Below, one piece after another: positions 27,957 through 38,159 of a stretch of DNA of 64,000 nt (within the stretch, counting starts at the first letter, position 1; each line of letters opens with the position of its first letter). The notes under the pieces were generated by a model. The model saw nothing but the letters and a program-made list of their open reading frames with translations, made no database searches and was not told where the DNA came from. The DNA is from Schlesneria paludicola DSM 18645 (GTDB taxonomy: Bacteria > Planctomycetota > Planctomycetia > Planctomycetales > Planctomycetaceae): contig CAMCMU010000018.1 in NCBI GenBank assembly GCA_945876035.1, positions 1 through 64,000 on the forward strand, read 5' to 3'. The position numbers were made by a program, and so were the translations under genes.

Positions 27957-28925
27957 TCACGGCTGGAGATGGGTGAAGGGCGGGATGACAGAACCGGCTG
28001 GAATTGTCACCGCCCCTTCAATGACAACCTGCGGGCCGATGCGACAGTCCGGCCCAATGACCGCCGGTCCACTCACGGATGTGAAGGGAAGAATGACGGT
28101 ATCCGCAGCAATTTGAACGCGCGCGTCAATGAATGTCGTCTCTGGCGAAACGATCGTGACCCCGGCAGTCATCAGCCGCGCTAGGATGGCCTGTTGAATT
28201 GTCCGCGTGACGTCGGCCAGCTGAATTCGAGTATTGACACCCATCGCTTCTGACACGTCGAAGACCTTCGCTGCCGCGACTGTCTTGCCCTCCCGCTTCA
28301 TGACCAAAGGGCAATCGGTCAGGTAATACTCCGCCTGATTGTTGTCGGGACGGATCTGATCCAAGGCCATCACCAATGATTGCGAGTCAAAGGCATAGCA
28401 GCCCGTGTTGATTTCGCGGATGGATCGTTGCTCTTCCGTCGCATCCCGCTCTTCAATAATTCGTTCGAATTGGCCGTGATGATCACGCACGATGCGACCC
28501 AAGCCGTGGTTCCATTCGGTGTCCGTCGTTCCGATGACGGCGGCCGCATTCAATTGCTCGCGGGACTGGAGTAAAGCCATTAGTGACTGACTTCTCAACA
28601 GGGGTGTATCGCCCGCCAGAACGAGGACAGAACCCTGATGTGACGCCAGTTGTTCACGACACATCATCAGAGCATGACCAGTCCCTTTTTGCTCACTTTG
28701 CAAGGTGAACTCAACGTCGGAATGCGGAGATAACTTGGAGCGAACCAAGTCGGCGCGGTGTCCGACGACAGCGACAATCCGGGTCACTCCCGCCAATCGA
28801 GCCACGTCCAGAACGTATTCGATCATCGGCCGACCGCAGATCTCGTGAAGTACCTTCGGTTGTGCAGACTTCATTCGCGTACTTTTTCCGGCCGCGAGAA
28901 TAATCGCCAATGCTGCACCGGCCAC
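27957..28925 (-). CDS. GlmU-like nucleotidyltransferase lacking the acetyltransferase domain
   Basis: 322 residues from GTG 28925 (AAAGG 9 nt upstream); the frame is open to TTG 29012. The N-terminal pyrophosphorylase domain matches GlmU: AIILAAGKSTRMKSAQPKVLHEICGRPM, LQSEQKGTGHALM, VLVLAGDTPLLRSQSL, GLGRIVRD, INTGCYAFDSQSLVMALDQI, NNQAEYYLTDCP and EAMGVNTRIQLADV. After the linker only about three left-handed beta-helix turns remain (FIDARVQIAADTVI, ISGPAVIGPDCRIG-like), and the protein ends where GlmU would continue another 100 residues to its acetyltransferase active site. It should make UDP-GlcNAc, or another UDP/NDP-sugar, from the sugar 1-phosphate but cannot acetylate glucosamine-1-phosphate. 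No frameshift is evident at the end. Confidence 0.9.
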   Translation of the reverse strand: MAGAALAIILAAGKSTRMKSAQPKVLHEICGRPMIEYVLDVARLAGVTRIVAVVGHRADLVRSKLSPHSDVEFTLQSEQKGTGHALMMCREQLASHQGSVLVLAGDTPLLRSQSLMALLQSREQLNAAAVIGTTDTEWNHGLGRIVRDHHGQFERIIEERDATEEQRSIREINTGCYAFDSQSLVMALDQIRPDNNQAEYYLTDCPLVMKREGKTVAAAKVFDVSEAMGVNTRIQLADVTRTIQQAILARLMTAGVTIVSPETTFIDARVQIAADTVILPFTSVSGPAVIGPDCRIGPQVVIEGAVTIPAGSVIPPFTHLQP

Positions 28926-29018
28926 TTGTTTGCCTTTGATGCTTGAGAAAAATGGAGTCGGAATTCCACCAGTGCGACGGACGGATTCACCGACGGTTTC
29001 GGCGAGAACCAAGACGTC

Positions 29019-30149
29019 CTAGAACCGAACTGCGAAACGGATCATGTAGGTGTCGTTGATGTCGAAACTTGGAGTGTGTTTCAAAAATTCAACCTGACGA
29101 CCGAGGACATATCCCACCTCAACGGACTTGTCATACCAGCCGTGATCGCTCCTTAGTCCCAATCCGATGCGATAGTCACTGAGCTGCACTTTCTCGGAAT
29201 CGGCAACGCCCGGCATGGTGATCTGGTACGACTCCACATGGTACTCGCCGGTGGCGTAGATCCAGTGCGCGGCATTGCCGATGTTCCCCAGAAAGTAGCT
29301 GATGCGTGTCTTGGGGAAAAGCAGCCGAAATTCCCACAAGTCATTCGGATTCCAAACCACGCCTGCATAGGGGAGCACGATGTTTTCCACCCGTTCCCAA
29401 TAGCCTGCCCCGGCGACAAGCATCAATTGAGGGGACGTGCGGTAGAACAGCATGGCATTTGCGTCTAATTGGACCGCATCATGATTGAGGGCACTGGAAA
29501 AGTCCGAATTGATCGACGGATTGAAATCTAATTGCATACTCCAAGGGCCGGCAATCGGGCTTGCTAAAGTAAAATCCCATCCCAAATGGTAGACGGAACC
29601 TGGCAAATCGACGGTCTGCGGCCCACTCCACAAGCCGATACCTAGCTGAGGAGTGTTGGTGAAGACCACACCTTGCGCCAGCGGAGTTGTGTACGCCAAT
29701 TCAAAATTGATGTTCTCAGACTGAAATGCCCCCACGTTTGGGTTACTGGTGTTGGCCGATCCGAGATACACGGACTCATACCGAGGCGTGAACCCGTTTC
29801 GGTAAGGTTGCGGGCCGTTTACGCCAGAAAGGACCGTTCCGCCACCGAATGGCCCTCCCAACACAGGATCTGGTCCATAAATGAACGGGTCGCGCTCCAT
29901 GGCACCAGTCCAGGGCATTCCCGGCGGAGCCATGATTGCCGGTGTTTCAAATGTTGATGGATCCTGACCACGAATGATCGTTCCATTCGAGGAACTCGCT
30001 AGAAAGATATCCGGAATTGAAAGTCGATTGGCAACGGGAGAATCCGAGTATCGAACGCCCACTACGTCTTTGGGGGCCATGAATCCTTGAACGAGAGTGG
30101 GACAGAGTGTGCCGCAGGCTAACAAACATAAAAACAGAACTCGCGTCAT
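29019..30149 (-). CDS. Outer-membrane beta-barrel protein (DUF6268-like)
   Basis: 376 residues; ATG 30149 has AAGGG about 8 nt upstream. A signal peptide covers residues 1-22 (FLCLLACGTLCPTLVQG). Residues 25-120 are a Pro/Gly/Ser-rich linker. From about 125 on there are alternating beta strands with aromatic girdles (NINFELAYTTPLAQGVVF, GSVYHLGWDFTLASPIAGPWSMQL, PQLMLVAGAGYWERV, WEFRLLFPKTRISYFLGN, HWIYATGEYHVESYQITM, KSVEVGYVLGRQVEFL). The last strand ends MIRFAVRF, so the C-terminal residue is Phe, the usual signal for barrel insertion by BamA. The cargo or ligand is unknown. It lies directly upstream of the GlmU-like gene on the same strand. Confidence 0.8.
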   Translation of the reverse strand: MTRVLFLCLLACGTLCPTLVQGFMAPKDVVGVRYSDSPVANRLSIPDIFLASSSNGTIIRGQDPSTFETPAIMAPPGMPWTGAMERDPFIYGPDPVLGGPFGGGTVLSGVNGPQPYRNGFTPRYESVYLGSANTSNPNVGAFQSENINFELAYTTPLAQGVVFTNTPQLGIGLWSGPQTVDLPGSVYHLGWDFTLASPIAGPWSMQLDFNPSINSDFSSALNHDAVQLDANAMLFYRTSPQLMLVAGAGYWERVENIVLPYAGVVWNPNDLWEFRLLFPKTRISYFLGNIGNAAHWIYATGEYHVESYQITMPGVADSEKVQLSDYRIGLGLRSDHGWYDKSVEVGYVLGRQVEFLKHTPSFDINDTYMIRFAVRF

Positions 30150-30555
30150 CGGTTTGGCCCTTCATTCAGTTCTCGGTCGGCTGATTTTGCCGAAATCCGG
30201 TTGAAGTGGGATTTCTCAGAAAATGCGAATTCCGTCAACATCAAGTTCGGCCACGACGACCGATTCATAAGGATTGCTGGGGGCGTCCAAGGCGACGAAT
30301 CGCCAAAAGAAGGAGACCAAGGGCGGTTCATTCCGGATCCGGTTTTTTGATCAACAGTGGCTGATTTCATTCCCAATCCTGTCCAGCCGCGCTAGAATCA
30401 CCGACCGTGTCGACGGTCTCGGGATTCGAGGTTGCTTGGATCGAGGACAATCATCCCGAGAATCGCCAGTGAGCAGCGACCCCCGAAGTCACCGCTCCTA
30501 GCTCAGTCAGGCCGTTGTGAGCGAGTGAACTGAAGTGAAGTCATTAGGAAATTTG
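30150..30555. other. Divergent intergenic region, no gene seen
   Basis: 406 bp between the outer-membrane protein gene and ileS. It must hold both promoters. No T-box, terminator or repeat was recognised. AGGA at 30546-30549 is the ribosome site of the ileS start. Confidence 0.45.
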
Positions 30556-33500
30556 ATGTTTGAAAAAGTCGCTGACGCTGAGTTTATCAAGGGAGAGCAC
30601 GAAGTCCTGAAATACTGGATCGACCGTTCGATTTTCTCCCAACTCCAAAAACAGATCTCGGGACGAAAGCCTTGGAGTTTTCTCGACGGACCGATGACGG
30701 CGAATAATCCGATGGGCGTTCATCATGCGTGGGGCCGGACCTATAAAGACGTGTTCCAGCGATTTCGAGCCATGACCGGACACGATCTGCGCTATCAAAA
30801 CGGATTCGATTGCCAGGGGCTGTGGGTCGAAGTCGAAGTCGAAAAACAGCTTGGTCTTGGTGCCAAGTCGCATGTCGAAGCCTACGGTATCGACAAGTTC
30901 GCGCAGGAATGCAAGAAGCGAGTCCTAAAATATGCCGCGATCCAGACGGAACAATCCATTCGGCTAGGATACTGGATGGAATGGGATGCCCCAGAGCAAC
31001 TCCGCAGACTGGCCAGTGCAATCGGCACCGACGACATCGTAGAATTCACGCCTCCCAAACAGCCAAAGTCGATCATTAAAGACAACGCCGAAGCCATTGT
31101 CGCCAAACTCGGGAACCCCGAATGGGGCGGAAGCTACTACACGTTCTCAACGGAGAACAACGAAACAATCTGGACGTTCCTCAAGAAATGCTTTGAGCGA
31201 GGCAAAGTCTATCGCGGCTATGACGTCATGCCGTGGAGCGGTCGAGGCGGCAGTGCCTATTCACAAATGGAAGTTGCCGACGGTCGCAAACTCACGGTCC
31301 ATCGCTCGGCGTTCGTGCGGTTCCCGATTGTGCGAAAGAACGACAAAGCGGAAGTCCGCATGAACCACAAAGACGTGACCCTAGCCGATCCCTCATCACT
31401 CCACCCGAACGAATTCCTGCTGATTTGGACGACCACTCCCTGGACTCTGACCAGCAATGTTGCCGCCGCGGTCAATCCGGTTTTGGATTATGTAAAACTC
31501 AAAGCAAAACGTGATGGAGCGTGCTATTACTTCGCCAAGGACAACCTAGATTGTCAACGTTTGGCGACGGAGTTCAAAGACGGGTTCGGCCGTGAGGAAT
31601 GGGCGTGGCCCAAGAATGTGCCCAAGCTGAAAACGCTTTCGCAGATCTTTAAAGAGAACGGCGGCTTCGACATTGAAGGAACGATTAAGGGTGCCGAGAT
31701 GGTCGGCTGGGAATATCTGGGACCGTTCGACGATCTGGATGCTCAAGGCACCTTGGGGGGAGTCCCTTTTGACGCGCGTGTGGCCGAGAAAACGGGCCGT
31801 ACCTGCCATCGAGTCATCGACGGAGGCCGCGACTTCAAAGGGAATGCCAATGTGGTGGCGGGCGAAGGAACTGGCATCGTTCACATCGCGCCTGGTTGTG
31901 GCGATGTCGACCATTCGCTGGGATCTCAAGCTGGAATCGTGGGCATCGCGCCACTGGGTGAGGACGGTTGTTTCCTAGCAGGTTTCGGCGAATTCACAGG
32001 CCATTCGGCCACAGATCCCGCCACTGCGGAACGCGTGTTCGCCTCCCTCAGGGAAAAAGGATTGCTCGTTAACGTCGAACACTATCCGCATATCTACCCG
32101 CACTGCTGGAGGACCGGTGATGAACTGGTGTTTCGCCTCGTTGACGAATGGTTCATCAACATGGATTGGCGAGACGAGATCATGGGGGTCACCGATACGA
32201 TCCGTTGGCTTCCCGATACGATTCAGGGAGGCGAACGCGAACGGGAATGGCTGACCAATATGCGAGACTGGATGATCTCGAAGAAACGTTATTGGGGCTT
32301 GGCACTGCCGATCTGGATCAATCCCGATGACCCAACCGATTTCGAAGTGATCGGAACTCTCTCGGAACTGAAGGAACGCGCCGTTGAAGGGTGGGATCTC
32401 TTTGAAGGTCACACGCCCCATAAGCCGTGGATCGATTTCGTGAAGATCCGGAGTCAAAAAACAGGCACGATCCTCTCGCGTATTCCAGACGTGGGCAATC
32501 CGTGGCTTGACGCCGGAATCGTCTCTTTTAGCACCCTCGGCTTTAACTCGCATCCCGACTATTGGCGCAAGTGGTATCCGGCCGATCTAGTCACCGAATG
32601 CTTTCCAGGTCAGTTCCGCAATTGGTTTTATTCCCTGCTGTCGATGGCGACCATGATGCGTTCGGAGGAGATCGATCCGGAACAAAAAAAACCGTTTAAG
32701 ACGCTGCTCGGCCATCGCCTTGTCATGAATGAGGCGGGCCGGCCGATGCACAAATCTGATGGCACGGCGATCTGGTTCGAGGAAGCCGCTGAGCAGATTG
32801 GCGTCGATACCATGCGTTGGATGTATCTGCAGCAAAATCCGGCGAGTGATCTTCGCTTTGGGACGCGGCATCCTGATAAACCGGTCACGCTGCAAACGCC
32901 TCAGGGGCCGACAAATCGTACCATCGACGGTGTCGAAACTCATCTGGTGACGAGTAGCCCTGCGGACGAGACGCGGCGTATGGTGCTGATCCCGCTCTGG
33001 AACAGCTACGCCTTCTTCGTCAACTACGCGAGACTTGATGAATTTGATCCGACCCCCGTCTTAAACGTCATGTGTCTGCACGGTTTCCGTCTTGAACCAC
33101 AAGCCGCCGCAACCTTCGATGATGCAACCCCCGTCCCCCGCCCTGTCGCACAACGACCAAACGTCGTTGTGGCGGGCTATATTCCGCCCGCCGATCGGCC
33201 CGAGATCGACCGCTGGATCCTGTCGCATCTCCAAGCTCTGACGACTGGAATCTGTTCGGCACTCAACGAATTCAACACTCCCGAAGCCTGCCGCCTCGCC
33301 GCCGCGTTCATCGATGATCTGTCCAACTGGTACATCCGCCGCAATCGCCGCCGCTTCTGGAGATCAAAGGACGCGAGCGATACCGACAAACTGGCAGCCT
33401 ATCAAACACTGTACGAAGTCCTTGTGACACTGACAAAACTGCTGGCACCGATGATCCCGTTTCTCTGCGAACGGATGTACCAGAATCTGGTTCGAACGAC

Positions 33501-34359
33501 AGAATGCGGAGAGAGACCAGCCACGGAGAATACCGCGTCGCCCCGCTCTTCCCTCCCGGAATCAGTGCACCTCTGTGACTATCCGACTGCCGATCCAGCA
33601 CTGCTCGACGCGGATCTGAATGCACGCATGGCAGCGGCTCAAACTGTCGTTGCGTTGGGACACAAACTGCGAGACATGGCCGATCAAAGAGTTCGCCAAC
33701 CATTAGCCGAAATGCGGATTTCGTCGAGTGATCCCGCCGCGCGAGATGCCGTCGAGCGGCTGAGCGATGTCATCCGCGAAGAACTCAATGTCAAACAGCT
33801 TTCAGTCGTGGACAGCCTCGCCGACATCATCAAGTACACGTATAAGGCGAACTTGAAAACCCTCGGACCCAAGTACGGAAAGTTGATCAGCGTTCTTCGC
33901 GAACAATTGCCAGCGGTTGATGCGACTCTGCTCGCTCCGCTCCGCTCCGGAAAATCATTGACAATCCAGCTTGCGGGCCACGAAATCAACCTCGCTCCCG
34001 AAGATATTCAAGTCGGAACCGAACAGGCTCCCGGTTGGGTCAGTGGCGACGATCAAGGCATCCAACTCGCACTCTCCACAGCACTGACCCCGACGCTCCT
34101 CCGAGAAGGAATGGCCCGCGACTTCATCCGCCAAGTCCAACAACTTCGCAAAGATGCGAACTTGGAAATCGAAAACCGCATCCGAGTGAACTATTTCACG
34201 TTGGACAACGAAGTTTTGACGATGCTGACCGAATGGAGCAAACTCATTCGAGGCGATACCCTCGCGGATTCTTTGGACGGATCAAGCGACACTTGTTCTG
34301 ATGCCAAACCCGTGAATATTGGGAGTGCAAAGGTGTTTGTGTGGATCGAGAAGCTGTGA
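30556..34359 (+). CDS. ileS: Isoleucyl-tRNA synthetase-like class I synthetase, long divergent form
   Basis: 1267 residues from ATG 30556 (AGGA 6 nt upstream; GTG 30535 is in frame). The order of domains is that of IleRS: catalytic N-terminus, editing insertion ([40 protein letters not shown]), second half of the active site ([29 protein letters not shown]) and helical anticodon domain ([59 protein letters not shown]). The signature motifs are unusual: where HIGH is expected it reads PMGVHHAWG (about residue 52), and KMSKS is replaced by RPMHKSDG (about residue 730). The Lys-Ser of KMSKS and one His of HIGH remain. The long C-terminus (about 1060-1267) resembles DUF5915-type tails. It is probably the functional IleRS of a deep-branching type, but a non-canonical paralogue is possible. 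Confidence 0.88.
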   Translation: MFEKVADAEFIKGEHEVLKYWIDRSIFSQLQKQISGRKPWSFLDGPMTANNPMGVHHAWGRTYKDVFQRFRAMTGHDLRYQNGFDCQGLWVEVEVEKQLGLGAKSHVEAYGIDKFAQECKKRVLKYAAIQTEQSIRLGYWMEWDAPEQLRRLASAIGTDDIVEFTPPKQPKSIIKDNAEAIVAKLGNPEWGGSYYTFSTENNETIWTFLKKCFERGKVYRGYDVMPWSGRGGSAYSQMEVADGRKLTVHRSAFVRFPIVRKNDKAEVRMNHKDVTLADPSSLHPNEFLLIWTTTPWTLTSNVAAAVNPVLDYVKLKAKRDGACYYFAKDNLDCQRLATEFKDGFGREEWAWPKNVPKLKTLSQIFKENGGFDIEGTIKGAEMVGWEYLGPFDDLDAQGTLGGVPFDARVAEKTGRTCHRVIDGGRDFKGNANVVAGEGTGIVHIAPGCGDVDHSLGSQAGIVGIAPLGEDGCFLAGFGEFTGHSATDPATAERVFASLREKGLLVNVEHYPHIYPHCWRTGDELVFRLVDEWFINMDWRDEIMGVTDTIRWLPDTIQGGEREREWLTNMRDWMISKKRYWGLALPIWINPDDPTDFEVIGTLSELKERAVEGWDLFEGHTPHKPWIDFVKIRSQKTGTILSRIPDVGNPWLDAGIVSFSTLGFNSHPDYWRKWYPADLVTECFPGQFRNWFYSLLSMATMMRSEEIDPEQKKPFKTLLGHRLVMNEAGRPMHKSDGTAIWFEEAAEQIGVDTMRWMYLQQNPASDLRFGTRHPDKPVTLQTPQGPTNRTIDGVETHLVTSSPADETRRMVLIPLWNSYAFFVNYARLDEFDPTPVLNVMCLHGFRLEPQAAATFDDATPVPRPVAQRPNVVVAGYIPPADRPEIDRWILSHLQALTTGICSALNEFNTPEACRLAAAFIDDLSNWYIRRNRRRFWRSKDASDTDKLAAYQTLYEVLVTLTKLLAPMIPFLCERMYQNLVRTTECGERPATENTASPRSSLPESVHLCDYPTADPALLDADLNARMAAAQTVVALGHKLRDMADQRVRQPLAEMRISSSDPAARDAVERLSDVIREELNVKQLSVVDSLADIIKYTYKANLKTLGPKYGKLISVLREQLPAVDATLLAPLRSGKSLTIQLAGHEINLAPEDIQVGTEQAPGWVSGDDQGIQLALSTALTPTLLREGMARDFIRQVQQLRKDANLEIENRIRVNYFTLDNEVLTMLTEWSKLIRGDTLADSLDGSSDTCSDAKPVNIGSAKVFVWIEKL

Positions 34360-35369
34360 CAGCCTGCCTGTGGTTCGACATCGGCGAATCCAAGACGCTG
34401 CGGAAATGGGAGCTTGTGTTTTTCAGAAAACAGAGGCCGGCGTTGTGACGGAATGGGGACGTTGTCTGAAAAAAGCGTGGCCGTGGCGATTACGTCTCAT
34501 GGTTACGATGAGCCTCCCGACTTGTCCGTAGCGTTTCAGGCGACTCCGTTGGACAGTTTATCGCTTGTGTGATGGGCAGGCCTCCTGATCTGAACGAACT
34601 CGCAGTGCCGAAACCGCTGCATCGCTTTGCCGTACCGCGTGCAAACTCCGTCGCGCGACGATGGAACAGAATCGATCGACCTCGGCTGGCCTTAAGGTCT
34701 GCGCTTTCTCCGCCGGAAAATGTGGCTTGGTTTTGTTGCCAACGCGGTCAGGCTTTCGAGTTCGTAAGGGGCGGCCCAATCCTCGATGGACCACGCATTT
34801 TTTTCAAACGTCGATCTTCGGTACTGTAAAGCCCTCTTGATCCATAGACGATTGTTCGCAATCGCTGAGCGACAAGCGGGGGGGGTGATCGTCGACGCGG
34901 ATTTCCGGGCGTTCCATGAGTCGTCGAAGAGCGACGTCTCATGCATCCCCTGAAAATCGTCTCCGTTTACGGTGACAGAACGGGCACGGAGACGAAACCA
35001 ATCACCCGAGCTTGCTCCGTCTTTCCGGGAAGTCCCTTTTTTGGGGGGGATGACTCACGGAACCGCCTTGTCACTCAGGGCCATTGGCTTGCGGATCCTG
35101 ATTTGCAAACGCATGTCACGGTGACTCTATTCTGATGAGACGACACGTGCGGGCCCCCTTCCGGCGTTTGCGAAATTTTGGCGTCGCATGCCGATGCCTC
35201 TGGAATCGCAAAAAATGAGGGGCCGCCACAGTCGGATGATGAACGCGAAAGCCAATTTTAAGGACGGTATGAGGCCCCCTTGAACGGAGGTACAGAGCCG
35301 CGTGCGTCTCGGCCCCGTGCGGTCGAACGAAAAGGACTCATTGATCTCCGTGTCCGGTATCGCTCTTGC
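34360..35369. other. About 1 kb without a convincing gene
   Basis: Between ileS and the tRNA-Asp promoter. Minus-strand frames at 34692-34946 contain protein-like pieces (AWSIEDWAAPYELESLTALATKP), but with no start signal, no family and overlapping alternatives. A decayed gene or an unrecognised RNA is possible. A GGGGGGG-type run occurs at about 34879 and 35045. Confidence 0.35.
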
Positions 35370-35397
35370 TTGACGATCTAAGAAGCGGTGGTAGAAT
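35370..35397 (+). promoter_or_regulatory. Sigma-70-type promoter of tRNA-Asp
   Basis: TTGACG (35370-35375), a 16-bp spacer and TAGAAT (35392-35397) closely match -35 and -10 consensus. Transcription would start near 35404, about 97 nt before the tRNA, leaving a leader that contains a perfect hairpin. Confidence 0.65.
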
Positions 35398-35424
35398 AGC
35401 CGCTGACTTTGCGGAGTGGAAGAA

Positions 35425-35453
35425 CTCCAGATTGCTGACGTTAAAATCTGGAG
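35425..35453 (+). other. Leader hairpin upstream of tRNA-Asp
   Basis: CTCCAGATT (35425-35433) pairs perfectly with AATCTGGAG (35445-35453) over an 11-nt loop. It lies in the predicted 5' leader of the tRNA transcript, about 48 nt before the mature 5' end. It may guide RNase processing; no homologous small RNA was recognised. Confidence 0.5.
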
Positions 35454-35500
35454 CGGTATTCCTTTAGATCCGATTCCAGCTCAAAGTTCGAAGAAGACGA

Positions 35501-35574
<74 letters not shown>

Positions 35575-35575
35575 T

Positions 35576-36619
35576 TCAAAAGCCTTGCCCGCAACTGCTG
35601 CTGGCAAGGCTTTTTTTGTTTGGTTTGTGTGGGGTTTCCGTCACTGGCCAGTCGCGATGCCTGCTCATCGGTATTGTCTGAGGAGATGACAGCCAACGAC
35701 ACAGTTTACCCCCCCCCCGTTTTCCAGAGTTTGGTTCAACAACTGGTGCAACGAAACTGACGGCATGTCTTAAGTCCGCCGAATCGTCGCGGCCATCCGT
35801 TCGGGTTGCTCGCATGATAGCCCGTTCGGTCGGGGGGGACGATTTCCAAGCGAGCGACGGCAGCGAATCCAACGCCCCTTGAACGTCAAGCAACTTCGGA
35901 TCGGTGTAGACGTTCATCGTCAGGTCAATCGTGCCGTGTCGCATTGCGGCTTGAGCCGTGCGAGGAGCAACTCCGGATTTGGAGAGCAGCGTTCCGAAAG
36001 TATGTCGCAGGGCGTGAACGTCAACCGTTCTCCCCCGCTCGTCGGCTTTGTCGATGCCCGCCGCTTACAAGTCACGGTTGAGCCTGTTGACCAGCCCGGC
36101 GAGAACGGTGAACAGTGGTCGCTTGCGGTCACGAATGCCCCTCTCCTCGCGCAGCTTGAACGTTGCCGCGTTCGGAGTGTCGGACGACCAATCCCTCAGA
36201 TCGTTCGCCAAGTCGTGACGTCGAGGAATCGTCGAGACTTGGCGGTTCTTCTCATTGGCCGCATTCAGCACAACGAACGGCATCGCCCCGTCGAGTTCCA
36301 GTTGTCCCACGGTGAGCAACGCGATTTTCCCTTTGCGAAGCCCCGTCAGAACGAGCGTCTTGTAAATCATTGCCCGTTCCCGCCCGAGTCGTTCGAGCTT
36401 CTCGACGGACTCGGGATTGTCGGCCAGTCGATCTCTAGCCCGCTCGACGGCCGCTGGCAATGCGGCAAGTGTCAACGCAGTCTTGCACCAGTTCGACCGC
36501 TTGCGGCGTTTGCCGGTCGCTTCGGAGAGCCGCGATGAGCTGCGCAGCTTGCGAAAGGAACTGCGGCTGCCGGCAGACGCTCCAGTCGTGGGATTCGTTG
36601 GTCGCTTCACTCGTGACAA
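35576..36619 (-). pseudogene. Tyrosine integrase with one premature TAA stop
   Basis: One frame runs from 36619 to 35576, interrupted only by TAA at 36065-36067. Before it: RERAMIYKTLVLTGLRKGKIALLTV (catalytic Arg I region, TGLRKGE-like) and NRLNRDL. After it: AAGIDKADERGRTVDVHALRHTFGTLLS (HxLRHTF, Arg II), GVAPRTAQAAMRHGTIDLTMNVYTD (His III and Tyr nucleophile). Relatives read NRDLKAAGI at the break, so a single AAA/AAG to TAA change would explain the stop. The N-terminal part is missing upstream of 36500, where a glycosyltransferase remnant on the other strand begins. The gene ends 2 nt after the 3' end of tRNA-Asp, as expected of a tRNA-targeting element. Confidence 0.88.
35578..35617 (+). 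terminator. Intrinsic terminator after tRNA-Asp
   Basis: AGCCTTGCC (35581-35589) and GGCAAGGCT (35603-35611) form a perfect stem with a 13-nt loop, preceded by A-run and followed by T7. It begins 4 nt after the tRNA, and it also overlaps the 3' end of the convergent integrase remnant. Confidence 0.9.
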
Positions 36620-37196
36620 AGGATTGAACGAACGGCAACTCGCCTTTCAGCAGTTGCGAGATCGTCATCCGCAGGTACGCCTGCTGCTCTTCGGCGATTT
36701 TGAAGCGGGAGATCCCGTCGATGCTCAGACGATCGCGGCATTGAGTCACGATGCAAACGTGGTGATTACGGGATTCGTACAACACACGGCACCCTACTAT
36801 CACTTGATGACGGTCCTGGCCTTCCCTTCCTACCGGGAGGGATTTTCCAACGTTCCACTGGAAGCCACCTGCGCCGGAGTTTCGGCCGTCGGTTTCGCAG
36901 CGACCGGAACCGTCGGCGCGATTCAAAACGGCGTGACGGGCATGATCGTTCCGTCGCAAGATGTGATGGCGATGACGGCAATGCTAGATTGCTATTTGAG
37001 CAACCCGGCTTATCGATTAGAACACGCCAACGCAGTGTGGAAGCGGGCTTACTGAGACATAGCTCCCCATAGGATCTGGAACGAGCTGAAGTTGCTCTAC
37101 TTTCGACTACTCGAGCCGAACGGTTTCACGTGGCAATTCCCTGCGATAGGCACTCGATCAAACCAACCGCCAAAGGAATTTCACGACGCCGCATGA
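36516..37196 (+). pseudogene. Glycosyltransferase family 4, C-terminal half with premature stop
   Basis: GT4 (GT-B) C-terminal domain: LPADAPVVGFVGRFTRDKGL, LLLFGDFEAGDP, NVVITGFVQHTAPYYHLM, LAFPSYREGFSNVPLEA (the E-x7-E region) and VGFAATGTVGAIQNGVTG. The frame stops at TGA 37053-37055, but the same frame continues as DIAPHRIWNELKLLYFRLLE to 37196, which is the normal end of the family. A CGA to TGA change would account for the stop. The N-terminal acceptor domain is missing; the left edge is fused to the broken integrase on the opposite strand at about 36480-36520. It is therefore a dead gene, probably once part of a surface-polysaccharide island with the methyltransferase that follows. Confidence 0.85.
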
Positions 37197-37320
37197 TGAA
37201 CTGCGGCTGGGTGGATGTTGGCATCACGTTAGTGAACGCACTCGTTCCCCAAAGATAAACCGATTCCCCGTGCTATTGTCGAGATTGTTGGCCTCTGAAT
37301 TCAAGGAAAGACGCCCAGTC

Positions 37321-38157
37321 ATGTCCTCAAACATTGATGTGATGACCGTGAATGGTTTCGGTGAGGAATGGTCCGCGTACGACCAGTCCACGGCCGATCA
37401 TGCTGAACTTGAGCGGATCTTTGACGAGTACTTTGAACGGTTCCCGTGGCAAGAACTTCCGCCGCAAGCGGTGGGCTTCGACCTGGGTTGCGGCAGCGGG
37501 CGCTGGGCAAAGTTCGTTGCGCATCGAGTCGGCCATCTGCACTGCGTCGACGCCAGTCCGGCAGCTCTCGAAGTCGCCCAACGCAACCTCGCACAGAACT
37601 CCAACTGCGAATTCCACTGCGCGAGCGTCGATCAGATGCCGATCCTCGATGGGACGATGGATTTCGGCTATTCTCTGGGAGTACTCCATCACGTACCCGA
37701 TACCGCTGCTGGCATTCGCTCGTGCGTGGCTAAACTCAAACCCGGAGCGCCGTTTCTGGTCTACCTCTATTACGCACTCGACAACAAACCTTGGTGGTTT
37801 CGCGCCCTGTGGCGGGTTAGCGATATCGCACGCCAGGTGATTTCTCGCCTCCCGTTTGGACTGCGAAACCTGACCACCACGCTGATCGCGGTTGGCTGCT
37901 ACTGGCCGTTGTCCCGACTGGCATGGCTGGTTGAGCAGCTTGGCCTGCCTGTCGAATCGATTCCGCTGGCAGCCTATCGCAATCGCAGTTTTTACTGCAT
38001 GCAAACCGATGCACTGGACCGGTTCGGCACGCGACTGGAGCAACGGTTCACCGCAAATCAGATTCGCCAGATGATGGAGTCGGCCGGTTTGGAACGCGTC
38101 GTATTCGCGAGTTCGGGATTCTGGTCCGCAGTGGGATTTCGGAAAGCCGCGTCGTAG
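37321..38157 (+). CDS. SAM-dependent methyltransferase
   Basis: 278 residues from ATG 37321 (AAGGAAAG upstream; the frame is open to 37270). Class I methyltransferase of the UbiE/methyltransferase-11 type: VGFDLGCGSGRWAKFVA (SAM-binding motif I), LHCVDASPAALEVAQRN (motif II acidic residue), FHCASVDQMPILDGTMDFGYSLGVLHHVPD (motifs III-IV) and LKPGAPFLVYLYY. The segment about 160-215 (WWFRALWRVSDIARQVI, LTTTLIAVGCYWPLSRLAWLV) is hydrophobic and may contact a membrane or lipid acceptor. Neighbouring GT4 remnant suggests a glycan or lipid-carrier substrate, but this is inference. It appears intact although flanked on both sides by decayed DNA. Confidence 0.9.
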   Translation: MSSNIDVMTVNGFGEEWSAYDQSTADHAELERIFDEYFERFPWQELPPQAVGFDLGCGSGRWAKFVAHRVGHLHCVDASPAALEVAQRNLAQNSNCEFHCASVDQMPILDGTMDFGYSLGVLHHVPDTAAGIRSCVAKLKPGAPFLVYLYYALDNKPWWFRALWRVSDIARQVISRLPFGLRNLTTTLIAVGCYWPLSRLAWLVEQLGLPVESIPLAAYRNRSFYCMQTDALDRFGTRLEQRFTANQIRQMMESAGLERVVFASSGFWSAVGFRKAAS

Positions 38158-38159
38158 AA

